Source: Lepus europaeus
Lineage: Eukaryota; Chordata; Mammalia; Lagomorpha; Leporidae
Direction of reading: 5' to 3'
Length of the DNA: 64,000 nt
NCBI RefSeq assembly: GCF_033115175.1
Contig: NC_084842.1
Coordinates: forward strand, 27,983,549 to 28,047,548
Below the pieces are notes generated by a model. The model had not been told where the DNA came from, did no database searches, and saw only the letters and a list, made by a program, of their open reading frames with translations. Numbering within the stretch: the first letter of the stretch is position 1; the number at the start of each line of letters is the position of its first letter. Of the stretch, positions 21,995 through 32,879 are shown piece after piece. The translations under genes were made by a program, and so were the position numbers.

Positions 21995-22034
21995 AAGATT
22001 TATTTTATTTGAAAGGCAGAGTTACACAGAGAAG

Positions 22035-22066
<32 letters not shown>

Positions 22067-22687
22067 TCTTCCGTCTGTTGATTCACTCCTGAAATGGCCT
22101 CAATGGCCAGGGCTTCGCCAGGTCTGGGCCAGGCTGAAGCCAGGAGCCAGGAGTTCCATCGGGTTCTCCCACATGGGTGCAGAGGGATTGCACTTTGGCA
22201 ATCCTTCACTGCCCTCCCTGGCACATCAGCAGGGAGCTGGATCAGAAGTGAAGCAAGGGCTGGCGCTGTGGTGTAGCAGGTAAAGCTGCCGCCTGTAGTG
22301 CTGGCATCCCCTATGGGCATCGGTTCATATCCCAGCTGCTTCACTTCTGATCCAACCCTCTGCTATGGCCTGGGAAAGCAGTAGAAGATGACCCAAGTCC
22401 TTGGGCCCCTGGACCCACGTGGGAGACCTGGAGGAAGCTCCTGGCTTCAGATGGACCCAGCTATGGCCATTGTGGGCATTTGGGGAGTGAACCAGCAGAT
22501 GAAAGACCTCTGTTTCTCTCTCTCTCTCTCTCCCCCCCCCCTCTCTGCCTCTCTCTCTCTGCCCTGCCTCTGTAATTCTTTCAAGTAAATTTAAAAAAAG
22601 TGAAACAGTCTACACACAAGTTGGCGCTCATTTGGGGTGCCAGCATTGCAAGTGGTGGCTTTACCCACTACACCACAGTGCTGGCCC
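21995..22687 (-). repeat. CSINE host, split
   Basis: Body at 21995-22255 and head at 22599-22687 (ccacagtgctggcccc). The TSD is approximately ttataaacattttt/ctataaactttttt on both outer sides. Confidence 0.88.
22256..22598 (+). repeat. CSINE nested in a CSINE
   Basis: The host word aagtgaa is repeated on each side (22247-22253 and 22599-22605). Contains a run of about nine C within its CT stretch. Confidence 0.9.
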
Positions 22688-22702
22688 CTATAAACTTTTT
22701 TT

Positions 22703-23030
22703 AATGATTTATTATTTATTTGAAAGGCATAGAATCAGAGAGAGAGAGAGAGAGTCAGAGAAAGATCTTCCATCTGCTGGTTTTCACTCAAATACCCACT
22801 ACAACTGGGGCTGGTTCAGGTTGAGGCAAAAAGCCTGGAACCCAACCTGCGTTTCCCACGTGGGTAGCAGGAACCCAATCGCTTGAGTCCTCACTGTTAC
22901 CTCCCATGTGTGCACCATCAGGAAGCTGGAATCAGAAGCAGAGCTGGGTCTGCAACCCAAGCCCTCGGATGCAGGATGCAGGATGCAGGGGTCCCAGGTG
23001 GCCTCCTAACCAGTGGCAAACCCCGACACT
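22703..23030 (-). repeat. Old CSINE with small tandem repeat
   Basis: The older subtype; the head region is expanded by about three copies of ggatgca (about 22970-22988). Confidence 0.8.
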
Positions 23031-24589
23031 GATGTTCTTACACTAGTCAGCTGGAACAAGAAGCAAACAGCCCACCTATGATAGAATGGACGACTAAGTT
23101 GTGGATGTGTTCGCTGGCTGTAATTCAAGTTCTAATTCATGAAGCTGAACTTCTACGATCCGCGCATTTTTCTACACAGTGAGTATTGCTATACTTCGTG
23201 TTCTCACGTGCTTCCTATGCTGTATGTCAACTTAAAAAATGGACCTTGGGGTTTTCTTTTTTATAAACCCGAGGCTCTGGATGTGAACCCCATTTCAGCT
23301 GAAAGACACAAATCATTAATACTTTGGGTTAAGTGATCAAAGCCTCTACTAATTTTATTTTACAGCGGCTTTAAAAATTTTTTGAGATTTTTTAAAGGCA
23401 CAAACGAACACATTTAAAGGTGACTCTGAGTACCTAGAAGTGCAAAACATGGACGAATGTCACAGGCCTGCGCCTGTCCTATCCCATCCAGCCACAGTGA
23501 TGATTGACAAGATCTCAGAGGAAGTTTCCTCTTTTTCTTACTCAGTTTTTGAACTCTGGGTTACTTTTCAACTTGGCAAATTACTGCGAAGCACATCCCA
23601 GCATTAAGTACATTAACATTCCTCAGAACAAATGTCAGAGTGAATACAAAACCTGTCCTCTTACCTAGAACATATGGTTTTAACAACAACAGTGATAATT
23701 TTTCATGTACCAGAGATGAACAGTTTGGCTTGTGCCTTTTTTATGAATTCAATCTGTTCCTGGTCCCAAGCTTGTAGTATGCCTCTTTCTTTCTGAATGG
23801 CTCTCAAAAACGCAATGACAATCTGTAGCTGTTTCCCTTTACCACCAAGGGTACTAATTTTTTGGAAGACATGGGAACAGATGAAAGTATTTGGTTCTGC
23901 AAATGGAAATTGCAGATGGATCGACTCCCATTGCGATGAGCCTCACTGGTATTTTCTATTGAGCAATTAGCCTTTGCCTGAATAGAAAAGCTGCTCACCA
24001 CGTCCTGAAGGGAACAAGGCAATGTGGGGTTTTATTTATTCCAAAAAGACAAATATTTTGTATTTCCAGTCTTCTAATTTCAGGTTGGGGCATTCTTCTG
24101 CCAAAGACGATGGTTTTCCACATCCAAGGCTAAGGCTCTGTCTTAGCCTATGTCTGTCTGCCTATGTCTGCGTCCACACAACTTATATCCCTGATCCTGG
24201 GGCTTGAGTACAAACGTGAATACAAGCAAGTATGTATTGGGGATGTTTGTTTATTTCATTAATCTGTTTTATTAAATATTAAGAATCCAACTAATTTAAT
24301 TTTAATGTGACAGAAGCTGCATACCAGAATATTGCATGACAACATGCTATAAAGGATGTAACTCATTTGCAGCCTTACTCTTTGTAAATATATCACACAC
24401 ACGCACAATACAAATCACCAGGTGTCTCTTATTTTGGTAGATGCTGTCATTTTTCAAAAGTAAGCAGACATGCAAGTAAAAAATACTAAAAAAAGCTGCT
24501 TTGTTGTATGAAATGGACCAAAATATTGACAACACACCTCCTCTCTGTGGATGCTCTCAGACCTTTTAGAATCCAGCAGAGTGAAATAG
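23031..24589. other. Repeat-poor block, function unknown
   Basis: About 1.55 kb with no SINE, L1 or LTR that I can recognise. A 72-codon minus frame at 23804-24022 has no recognisable domain. Nothing supports a gene. Confidence 0.45.
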
Positions 24590-25050
24590 CACCAACTATT
24601 CTGTGTCCCTCCGTTGACAAAGAGTCCTGGCTTGGCCAGACTTTAGTCAGGCTCCTGAACCTTCCTGGAGGGCCATCTGTGCACTTTCTTCTGAGATCTG
24701 GTTTCAACAGGCGAACCCTGGGAAGCCAGCTTAGCCAGAGCCGCACACTCCGTGTAGCTGCCTATTGTTGGTGTCTGTTCAGGTTCCTCCTCTGCCCCCG
24801 TCCCCCAGGAGATCACTTACTAACCTCTTCAGCGAGAAGCTTCTAGTTGGGTTAGCCAGGATCCCCCTGACCTCGCCTGTGACCTCTTGGTAATTTTCCA
24901 TTCACAATCCCCAGCTGGCTCCTGGGCCATAAATGTCCTCTCGCCCACCTGTTTTCAGGTGGAGCCCAATCTCTCCTCCATCACAGCGGTCCTGAATTCA
25001 GTCTGCCTTATCATGCTTTAACAAGCATAAACGGGTAAGTAGTTGTTGTT

Positions 25051-25081
<31 letters not shown>

Positions 25082-25400
25082 TGACAGAGTGAACAGTGAG
25101 AGAGACAGACAGAAAGGTCTTCCTTTACCGTTGGTTTACCCTTCAATGGCCGCTGCGGCAGGCGCACCACGCTGATCCGAAGGCAGGAGCCAGGTGCTTC
25201 TCCTGGTCTCCCATGCGGGTGCAGGGCCCAAGCATCCACTGCACTCCCGGGCCACAGCAGAGAGCTGGCCTGGAAGAGGGGCAACCGGGACAGAATCTGG
25301 CGCCCCGACTGGGACTAGAACCCGGTGTGCTGGCGCCGCTAGGTGGAGGATTAGCCTATTGAGCAGTGGCGCTGGCTGAGTAGTTGTTCTTTAACACTTT
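24590..25400 (+). mobile_element. LTR-like fragment, family not named
   Basis: Ordered promoter-like features: a pyrimidine-rich stretch, gcgagaagcttctagttggg, a TATA-like ccataaatg (about 24929), then cctgaattcagtctgcctta where a gaataaagt signal would be expected. It reads on past the SINE at 25049. No clear TG start. I infer an old ERV LTR. Confidence 0.45.
25049..25377 (-). repeat. Young-subtype CSINE
   Basis: The TSD agtagttgtt is at 25038-25047 and 25379-25388. A (TTTG)n patch in the T-rich tail. One internal deletion removes the usual gcacttgggccatcc block. Confidence 0.93.
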
Positions 25401-25637
25401 ACCTTTAAAAGGCTGTGCACTACTACTCAGACATGCAAACAACATACAGCTTATTTTCTATCATTGAGATCACTTGTGTTCAGACTGCCAGTCTCTGCAC
25501 GTGGTATGTTTGTGAGAGGGAGAGAAAAGGCTTTCGAGTAAAGCTATCTTCTAGTTGAAATACTCTGGGCCACGTAAATGCTCAGGTGGTCAGCATTGTT
25601 CCCCTCGCCCATCTCCTCCCCAGGACGGTGTTTGTGT

Positions 25638-26287
25638 ATAGACTGGTCCTCCCTTATCTGAGGGCACACATGCCAGACCCCCAGCAGGTGACTGAGACCA
25701 CAGACAATACTGAACCCTACGTATACTCAGTTTTTTTTTCCTATACACACATATCCATGGTAAAGTTTGATTTATAAATTAGATGAGCAAGAGATTAACA
25801 ATGACTAATAATGAAATAGAATAATTGCAACAACATTTGCAATAATAACTGTGAACATGGTCTCTTAAAATGTGTTATTTTATTGTACTCACACTTCTTG
25901 TGGTGATGTGAAGTGCTGTTGTGGTGAGATGGAGTGAGGTGGATTGTGTAGGCATTGGTATGCAGCAGTAGCCACTACGTAAGGGTTGCTTGAACACAAG
26001 GACTGCAATGCTGCAATGGTGGATCTGATAACTGAGACAGCTATGAAGTGGCTAATAGGCAGGTAGTGCACACAGCACGGATACACTGGACAAAAGGACA
26101 ATTTGCACCCTGGGCAGGATGGAGCAGGATGGCACAAGATTTCATTGTGCTACTCAGTAGTGTGCAATTTGAAAATTATGACTTGTTTATTTCTGGAATT
26201 TTCCATGTAATGTTTTTGTACTGCAGTTTTCCATGGGGAACAGGACAGAATCACAGAAATAAAACTAGCTATTAAGTATTACTGTAA
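25638..26287. mobile_element. Tigger-family non-autonomous DNA transposon
   Basis: Begins ggtcctcccttatctgaggg and ends ctattaagtattactgta, with internal motifs gacccccagcaggtgactga, actgaaccctacgtatact, gtttgatttataaattag and ctgggcaggatggagcagga. About 650 bp, near full length, no transposase. Confidence 0.82.
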
Positions 26288-26325
26288 AAGGGACCTTAGT
26301 GATTACTGTAAAAGGGACCTTAGTG
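26278..26325. repeat. Exact 24 bp tandem duplication
   Basis: Two identical copies of a 24 bp unit (26278-26301 and 26302-26325) begin with the last bases of the Tigger terminus. Confidence 0.95.
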
Positions 26326-26329
26326 AGGT

Positions 26330-27190
26330 CCACCTCAGGATGGCCAGGAGAGAAGTCCTCCGTTCCAAAGCTCAGCACCTGTGCCGCCTTCTGGGCCTTT
26401 GCTGGCCTCAGTGTTGATGCCCTTGGACACCTGCTTGGTCTGTGCTGCTGGCGTTCACTGTTGACTCTTGAGGCTCACAAATTTGTGGTCTATTCTCTTG
26501 GTTGTTCAGGGCCCAAGGGACCTGCCTACATCCCTCAGTCCTAGCTCAGCTCCTGCTGACTTTACTCACAGCTGTGCTATTAGTTCCTTTGTCAGAGAGG
26601 AAAAAGAGTTGTCCATCTTCACAGCTCTTAACTATTACTCCTTATAGTAAAATGCATATTGACAAAAGAAAGAAAAAAACTAGAATACCTCACAGATACA
26701 TGGGAGAAGACCTGGAGAAATGAAGAAATCTCCAGAGTAAATTCAAAGAAGTTTACACTCAGGGTTAAATGCGGTCCTTGTCTGAAACAAGCAAAGGATG
26801 GTGTGGAGAGAGGAATGGCCAGGAAAACCCCTGAAACAGGTCAGGTTTGCTCCGCAGATTTCAGGCACTGCCTTCTCTATTCGGATTTCTGGAGTTCGTC
26901 CCTTTCTTCTGTGTGGACAGACAGATGCCCTTGCACATGGAGATTTCCCTTACCGATGGGACTTACAAAAGGTCCACTTTTCAGAGCCTCTTCTGCATCT
27001 ATGGTTTCTCAAGATACCTGGCTCCAAGTAAACAACTTGCCAAAAAGGCTTATTTTGTGGTGCATTGTGATCTCCTGCAGCCGGATTTCGGGGTGATGTG
27101 TCCCGAGTCCTGTCACTTCTAATGTTTCTTGCTTCTCCTTCCTTTTCTTTCTCCTTCCTCCAGTTTCCTCTCCTTCCCTTCTTTCTCCTA
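26330..27190. other. Unassigned DNA
   Basis: No recognised family. Overlapping frames (145, 77 and 91 codons) in all three + frames at 26659-27122 point to low stop density rather than coding. An old ERV-derived origin is possible but not shown. A CT-rich run occupies about 27120-27190. Confidence 0.35.
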
Positions 27191-27194
27191 TTCT

Positions 27195-27430
27195 GCTAAC
27201 TTTTATCAACTACCTACTATGTGCAAGACTCTGTATTAGGCACATGGAAACCACTAAGATCCCAGCTCCTTGGAGCTTGTACTTTAATGGGGGGGGGGGT
27301 CACAAAATGAGCAAGAAGCAGAAATATCTATTAGAAGGTAATGAATTCTATGAAAATAAAAATAAAGGAAACACGGAAGCAGGTTCGAGGAGATCAGGAG
27401 TGCTGCGCTGGGGGCACAGGGCAGGTTAAA
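27195..27430 (+). repeat. Ancient mammalian dispersed repeat (class unsure)
   Basis: caactacctactatgtgcaa, ttggagcttgtactttaatg and gaattctatgaaaataaaaa give the same block order as the long repeat at 42.0-43.8 kb. Contains an 11-nt G run (27289-27299). Confidence 0.45.
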
Positions 27431-27517
27431 AAGAATGGTTGAGCGGGACAGCCAGGTTTGGTGGAGCCAAAGGCTTATACAATCTGGGGGTCCCTCCTTC
27501 AAGAATACAAATAAAAC

Positions 27518-27782
27518 ATTTTGTAATTTATTTTGGGCGAGAGGCAGAGAGAAAGAGACAAAGAGAAAGATTCTATTTTCTAGTTCATTCCCCAAATGCC
27601 TGCACCAGCCAGGATTAAGCTGGGCTAAAGTCAGATCTCCCTGTTGGGTGTAGGAACGCAGCTGTTTGAGCTTCCTAGGGCCTGCATCAGTGGGAAGCGG
27701 GAGTCAGGAGTTGGAGCCAGATAGTGATTCCAGGTAATCTGATATGGAATGTGGACTTCTTAATGGCTACACACCTGTCCTG
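27518..27782 (-). repeat. Old CSINE
   Basis: The older subtype, degraded; ggattaagctgggctaaag body and head end gctacacacctgtcctg. Confidence 0.75.
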
Positions 27783-27811
27783 AAAAAAAAATTTTGAATT
27801 AAACAAGTCCT

Positions 27812-28119
27812 GGGGCCAGTGTTGTGGTGTAGCCAGTAGAGCCGCTGCCTGCAACACTGGCATCCTATATGGGTACTGGTTCAAATCCTGGCTGCTTCAC
27901 TTCTGATCCAGCTCCCTGCTAATGCACCTGGGAAAGCAGTGGAAGATGGCCCAAGTGCTTGGACCCCTGCACCCACGTGGGAGACCTGGAAGAAGCTCCT
28001 GGCTCCTGGTTTTGGCCTGGTCCAGCCCCAGTTGTTGTGGCCATCTGGGGTGTGAACCAGCAGATGGAAGACCTCTCTCTCCCTCTCTCATTAACTCTGC
28101 CTTTCAAATAAATAAAGCA
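27812..28119 (+). repeat. CSINE
   Basis: Head ggggccagtgttgtggtg and tail caaataaataaagcaaaaaa. Weak TSD acaagtcc/aaaagttcc. Confidence 0.9.
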
Positions 28120-28129
28120 AAAAAAAAAG

Positions 28130-29020
28130 TTCCCAAATTGAATATTCATTCAGTAAAATGTGAAAGATTTATACCTCCTGAAGAGAAACTAAATGAATAT
28201 GATGAGGAAACATTGCAAGAAACCACTAGAACGTTGACATTACAGGCCCGCATCTCCTGATGAAGCAGTTTAGCACAAATATTCAATAGAAACGCTACCT
28301 AATCCTAACTGGCCTCCTTTTTCCAAACCCTACAACTGCCAGCAACCTACAGCACGCAAGGGATGTGGGAGCGACGTTTCCTGAAACTTAAGTCTCGCGA
28401 GTCTCACAGACACATTTGCCTCTGCAGCTGTGTCTCACGGGGAAGCGGAGATCCATCCAGGATTTTAAGAGACAGAGTTAGCCAAGGGCATGGATAGCAG
28501 GAAGAAGAGCGTTCCAGAGAGGGAACCAGTAGAGTCAATCCCTCCATCTGTTCGCCGGCCCGCCTACAAGCCGGGTGTGGGCTAGTTAGCCCCAGCTGGG
28601 TGGGGCACCTGCTGCCTCATTGCTGCATCCTCTTTTACAGCTTCAGCTCTCGGTTGGGCGTTCCCATGTGATGCAAAGATCTTCACATCTCTTTCCCCTG
28701 TCCCCTGTTCCCCGTTTTCCAGTCTCCATGCCCTTCACCAACCAACCCAAAGCCCTGGAAGATGCCACCAAGAAACCATGTATATGCGTACCTTGAACTG
28801 CTTTCCTCTTAATAGGGAGGAATCACTGGAACAGGGCCCAGACTTTGCCCAGCCGGAGGGTGTTCCCCTCCCTGTGGTCCTTCAGAGCCCTCCAAAGCAG
28901 GTCGCTCGTGTAGCCGCCGCCCATTTTTTAGCTCACGTCAGCTTAGCGCATTGACTCCTCATAGCATCCGGCCGTATTTCCCTCTGCCAACTGGCCACGG
29001 GTGTGAGATGAGAGACAGAT
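28130..29020. other. Unassigned DNA
   Basis: About 0.9 kb of mostly unique-looking sequence with moderate CpG content. No exon, repeat or promoter that I can defend. Confidence 0.4.
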
Positions 29021-29024
29021 GATG

Positions 29025-29740
29025 GTGTACATTTCCTAGGGCTAGCGTCACAAAATGCCACAAACGGGGTGGCCCAGAACAACAGAATTGTATCCTCTTG
29101 CTGCTGTGGAAACTAAACGCCTGAAGTCAAGGCATCAGCAGGCCCACGCTCCTTCCGAGACTCGGTGCTTGCTCCGGTTGCTGGTGGTTTCTGCTGTGTC
29201 GTGGTCTGTTTTGTGCTGCTATAACGTAATACCTGACGCTGGGGAATTCACAAAGTACAGAGATTTATTTCCTGCGGTTCTGGCGTCTGTGATGTCCAAG
29301 AGCAAGGGGCCCAGGTCTGGTGAGGACCTTCCTGTTGTGTTGTTACATGGAGGAAGGTAGAAGGGCAAGAAAGCACATACAACAGAGAACAAGAGAGGAC
29401 TGGGCTTGCCTTTATAACAAAGCTATTCCCACTTCCACCCCCCACCCCCAGCAACATTAATCACATCTTCCTCCCCCTCCCCCACACCTGTATACACTGT
29501 TGAGTTGGGAATTAAGTTCCCAGTACATGAACTTCGGGGGACACACCGAAACAACAGCATAGCATTCCTCGCCTTATAGTAATGTGGCTTCCAGTTCCTC
29601 CTGCATCGTCACGTGGTCTTCTTGAAAGGGCATCATTCTTGGATGTAGGGCCTACCCTAATCCAATATGACCACATCCTAGCTAATTTCATCTGCAAAGA
29701 CCCTATTTCCAAATAAAGTCACATTCTGATGGATACCCAT
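29025..29740 (-). mobile_element. MLT1-type MaLR LTR, split by another MaLR LTR
   Basis: The reverse-LTR motifs cctagggctagcgtcacaaa and cggggtggcccagaacaac are at 29036-29100. The other half (ctaatccaatatgaccacat, gcaaagaccctatttccaaa) is at 29568-29740. A second LTR of the same superfamily sits between them. Confidence 0.75.
29206..29567 (-). mobile_element. MST/MLT1-type MaLR LTR nested in an MLT1
   Basis: gtgctgctataacgtaatac, cacaaagtacagagatttat, agaagggcaagaaagcacat and aacttcgggggacacaccga follow the reverse MST/MLT1 order and are near full length. Nesting shows that MaLR insertion occurred at least twice here. Confidence 0.75.
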
Positions 29741-29742
29741 GG

Positions 29743-30330
29743 ATGCTGAAGGAACTTATTCGGCCCATTATAGTCCAGTATGGATTAAGTATCCTTGTGG
29801 GCTGGGTCACCATGGTTTTCAGTGCACCATGGCCCCTGTACCGGATCAAGCCCGATCTCAGATGCATTGCTCCTGTCATACGATGGATTCCTGCCAGGAT
29901 CGCCAACTATTTGCCGTGGCGGGTCTGGCAGCTCTGGTTTCGGCAGCCCTTGGTGTCTTATCTGAGACCCTCAGTTTTCACCAGAGCCTGTCAGTGTGAC
30001 AGATACTGCTCTCCAAGTGCTGCACACTTCTATGCTGCAGATGCCATGGCCTTGCTCCAGAACGCTGGGGTTCTGTGCCGAATCTCTTCCATTCGGGATT
30101 TCCAGAGACTTCAGATGGCATCCTTATCTGCCACAGATAGTTCCAGGACCCAGGGCTCTTCCAGGACATATGGCCCACGCAGCAGGCCTGTTCATACCAC
30201 AGACAATCTGCTGCACCGCTCTCTCTCCTTCCTGACTTCAGCCAGTGAGTCTGTCACAGTGGTAATCCCAGGCACGGAGCCTGCCGCCTCTGAAACCAAA
30301 GCAGCTTACAAAGTACTGCACTTGTTGTAG
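29743..30330 (+). other. Unexplained 195-codon open reading frame
   Basis: The frame starts at ATG 29743, just past the MLT1 end, and stops at TAG. The predicted product opens with a hydrophobic stretch (MLKELIRPIIVQYGLSILVG), then a Trp/Arg-rich part (residues about 30-70), then a Ser/Thr-rich tail. I recognise no domain. The sequence is richer in CpG than its surroundings and is not a CSINE or L1. Shorter frames overlap it on both strands. It has no visible exon boundaries, TATA or poly(A) signal. It could be old ERV-internal sequence, a retrocopy or chance. Confidence 0.2.
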
Positions 30331-30473
30331 TGGTCACAGACGCAAGGTGTGATAACTTGAGGGGGGTGTTTCAGCATGCCCCCGACTGCTGGAAGCCTAG
30401 ACACTTCATCACTGTTGTGTTAGGCCCTTGACCCTTCGTAGTTTATCTCTTACTCTTATTAGGGCAAGCACAT

Positions 30474-30552
30474 CTGAGGTACTTGGAAAAGTGCCTGGGA
30501 AATGGAAGTAAACGATGCTCATTTGATGCAAAATACTGTAAAAATCCATGTA
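30474..30552. mobile_element. Mariner-like MITE, copy 2 (half)
   Basis: gaggtacttggaaaagtgcc to aaaaatccatgtacacagtt is the first half of the MITE, cut off where copy 3 begins. Confidence 0.65.
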
Positions 30553-30676
30553 CACAGTTTCCAAAAAGTTCATGGAAATTCATATTATGAAAAAAACCAT
30601 GGACTTCAAAACACTTTTGCACCAAAATAAACTTATTTTTTACTTCCATTTTTCCACAAACTATCTGAAGTACCCT
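30553..30676. mobile_element. Mariner-like MITE, copy 3, opposite orientation
   Basis: ccaaaaagttcatggaaatt, catattatgaaaaaaacc, gcaccaaaataaacttattt and a degraded right arm ending gaagtaccc. Its direction is opposite to the half copy directly upstream. Confidence 0.75.
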
Positions 30677-30945
30677 TGTCTATGTTACCAGAGCTTGTAG
30701 AGTATTTATACTTCTACCATATTGGGTCTGATTGACATGATGCCATCAGTATAGTGGGCCGGTGTGGGGGTGTGTCCTGTGTGATGTCCTCACAAACAGC
30801 AGCTCCTCTTACTGTATCGTGTCAGAGAGCAGGAGAACTAACCTCGCCCCGGGACAGGGCCATGAGTATGTACTCTCCTCCCTCGCAGGTGGGTAAACGC
30901 TGTTTCTCAGCCTGATTTCTGATGGGTACTAAAAAGAACACATTG

Positions 30946-31274
30946 GGCCGGTGCTGCGGCTCAATAGGCTAATCCTCCGCCTGCAGCACCGGCACCCCAG
31001 GTTCTAGTCCTGGTTGGGGCGCCGGATTCTGTCCTGGTTGCCCCTCTTCCAGTCCAGCTCTCTGCTGTGGCCCGGGAGTGCAGTGGAGGATGGCCCAGGT
31101 CCTTTGGCCCTGCACCCACATGGGAGATCAGGATGAAACACTTGGCTCCTGGCTTCAGATCAGTGCAGCGTGCTGGCAGTAGCGGCCATTTGGGGGTGAA
31201 CCAATGGAAGGAAGACCTTTCTCTCTGTCTCTCTCTCTCTCACTAACTGCCTGTCAAAAAAAAAAAAAAAAAAC
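30946..31274 (+). repeat. Young-subtype CSINE
   Basis: Head gggccggtgctgcggctcaa and tail ctgcctgtc followed by about 18 A. Possible short TSD (aacacattg-like). Confidence 0.92.
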
Positions 31275-31289
31275 CCACAATGGAAAATA

Positions 31290-32190
31290 ATCTGTTGACA
31301 CGTTCTGCAGAGAGGTCACTTCTGTATCAGCACTTACCATAGGACTGGTCACTTGGTTAAGTTTGTGGGAGTCAGCTGTCATCGGTCAGGAGCCATCTGG
31401 TAGACTAGACTGGTAATAAAATGAGGGTATAACGGAGACCACCATTCTTGTTTCCTTTAAGTCGCTGAAAATTGAATCCTGATCTCTGCCGTTCTGTCTA
31501 ATATTCAGTATAAATTTTTAGTCACCCCATCGTGCTATAGTAGTTTTTACTTTGAGCCCCAGAATCGGTGTGTAGACTGTAACACCCATAATCAGGGCCA
31601 CTCTGATTACGGATCCTGGACCAGGACAGTGACTCCCACTGTGAGATGGACTTAGCCAGAGCTCCAGGCTCCCCGCCTCCCCCCCGCCACCCAGTCCCCA
31701 GCGTGGCTGCGCCTTGGATACGGGAGCATGATGACACGTCGCACCCTTCACTCAGCTGACACGGCCCTCTGCTCAGCCATTCCTGATGTCTTGTGACTGC
31801 ACGTGTCGAGGAAGTAACACGTCATTGACCGCACTTGTTTCAGACTTCTGGGAACACCAGTCAACCATCTCCTGCGACCCCTCTGGGTCCCACCTTGCAG
31901 CTCATTATGGTAATTACATCCACTTTGCCGCTTGCCATTAAGTGCTGCCGCCTGACCGCTTCTCCTGTACAATCCTGTCATTCCCAATGATGAATAGAAT
32001 CGATTTTCATAACAGTATATTCTACCATCAGCTTGGCAACCGCAATGAAGGGCAACCACGGTTAAGTGTCTTACCAGGGCATTCCCTGTCACTTTGGTGT
32101 CCCTCAAAGAACAGTGTCAGCTGGTGGTTTCGCCATTCCTTCTGTACTTTTCGGCCCCTCCCTTGATACTCTGCTGTGGCAGTTGTGGTG
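31290..32190. other. Unassigned, possibly old ERV internal sequence
   Basis: Not SINE or L1. It lies between MaLR LTRs and MaLR internal sequence, and a 119-codon minus frame (31748-32107) is the longest. I could not match any retroviral protein motif, so the ERV idea rests on position only. Confidence 0.3.
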
Positions 32191-32203
32191 CCACACCTTG
32201 TTT

Positions 32204-32539
32204 TTTTTTTGTTTTTGTTTTTGTTTTTGTTTTTTACTGGCGGAGTTAGACAGTGAGAGAGAGAGAGACAGAGAGAAAGGTCTTCCTTCCATTGGTTCAT
32301 CCCCCAAAAGGCCGCCACGGCCGGTGTGCTGTGCTGATCCAAAGCCAAAAGCCAGGTGCTTCCTCCTGGTCTCCCATGGGGTGCACGGCCCAAGCACCTG
32401 GACCACCCTCCACTGCCCTCCTGGGCCACAGCAGAGAGCTGGCCTGGAAGAGGAGCAACTGGGACAGAATCCGGTGCCCCAACCGGGACTAGAACCCGGG
32501 GTGCCGGTACCACAGGCAGAGGATTAGCCAAGTGAGCCA
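32204..32539 (-). repeat. Young-subtype CSINE, 5'-truncated
   Basis: Perfect 13 bp TSD ccacaccttgttt (32191-32203 and 32540-32552). The tail has (TTTTTG)n. The element lacks the last dozen bases of the head (ggcgccggcc), so reverse transcription stopped early. Confidence 0.95.
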
Positions 32540-32719
32540 CCACACCTTGTTTAGTAAGGGTTGTAATGTTTTTCTAAGCTTCTAAAGGCTATCTCAGCAG
32601 ACAAGGGTCCTAGGGACCCTTACCAAGACATCCAATCCTGAGCCACCAGAAAGCGACCCCCTTCTCTGAAAACATCCTTGTTCTGTCTTCATCCCCTGGT
32701 TCTGGAAAAGCTGAGACAC

Positions 32720-32840
32720 AAGGGTACATCCGCAAGTTTGTGGAAAATAGAATTTAAAAATGCATTTGTTGCAAGAAATTTTCGGAAATGCACGTGCAGT
32801 TTTTCATAATATGCATTTTCTGTGAAATCTAATGTAGAAA
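32720..32840. mobile_element. Mariner-like MITE, copy 4
   Basis: agggtacatccgcaagtttg to agtttttcataatatgcatt; both arms are present but mutated. Confidence 0.7.
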
Positions 32841-32879
32841 ACTGGTACCAAGGAGAAGTATTGTTACTGTTTCTCAGGA

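Noticed and set aside
26659..27122. 145-, 77- and 91-codon frames in all three + registers
   Set aside because: Simultaneous openness in three frames indicates composition, not coding.
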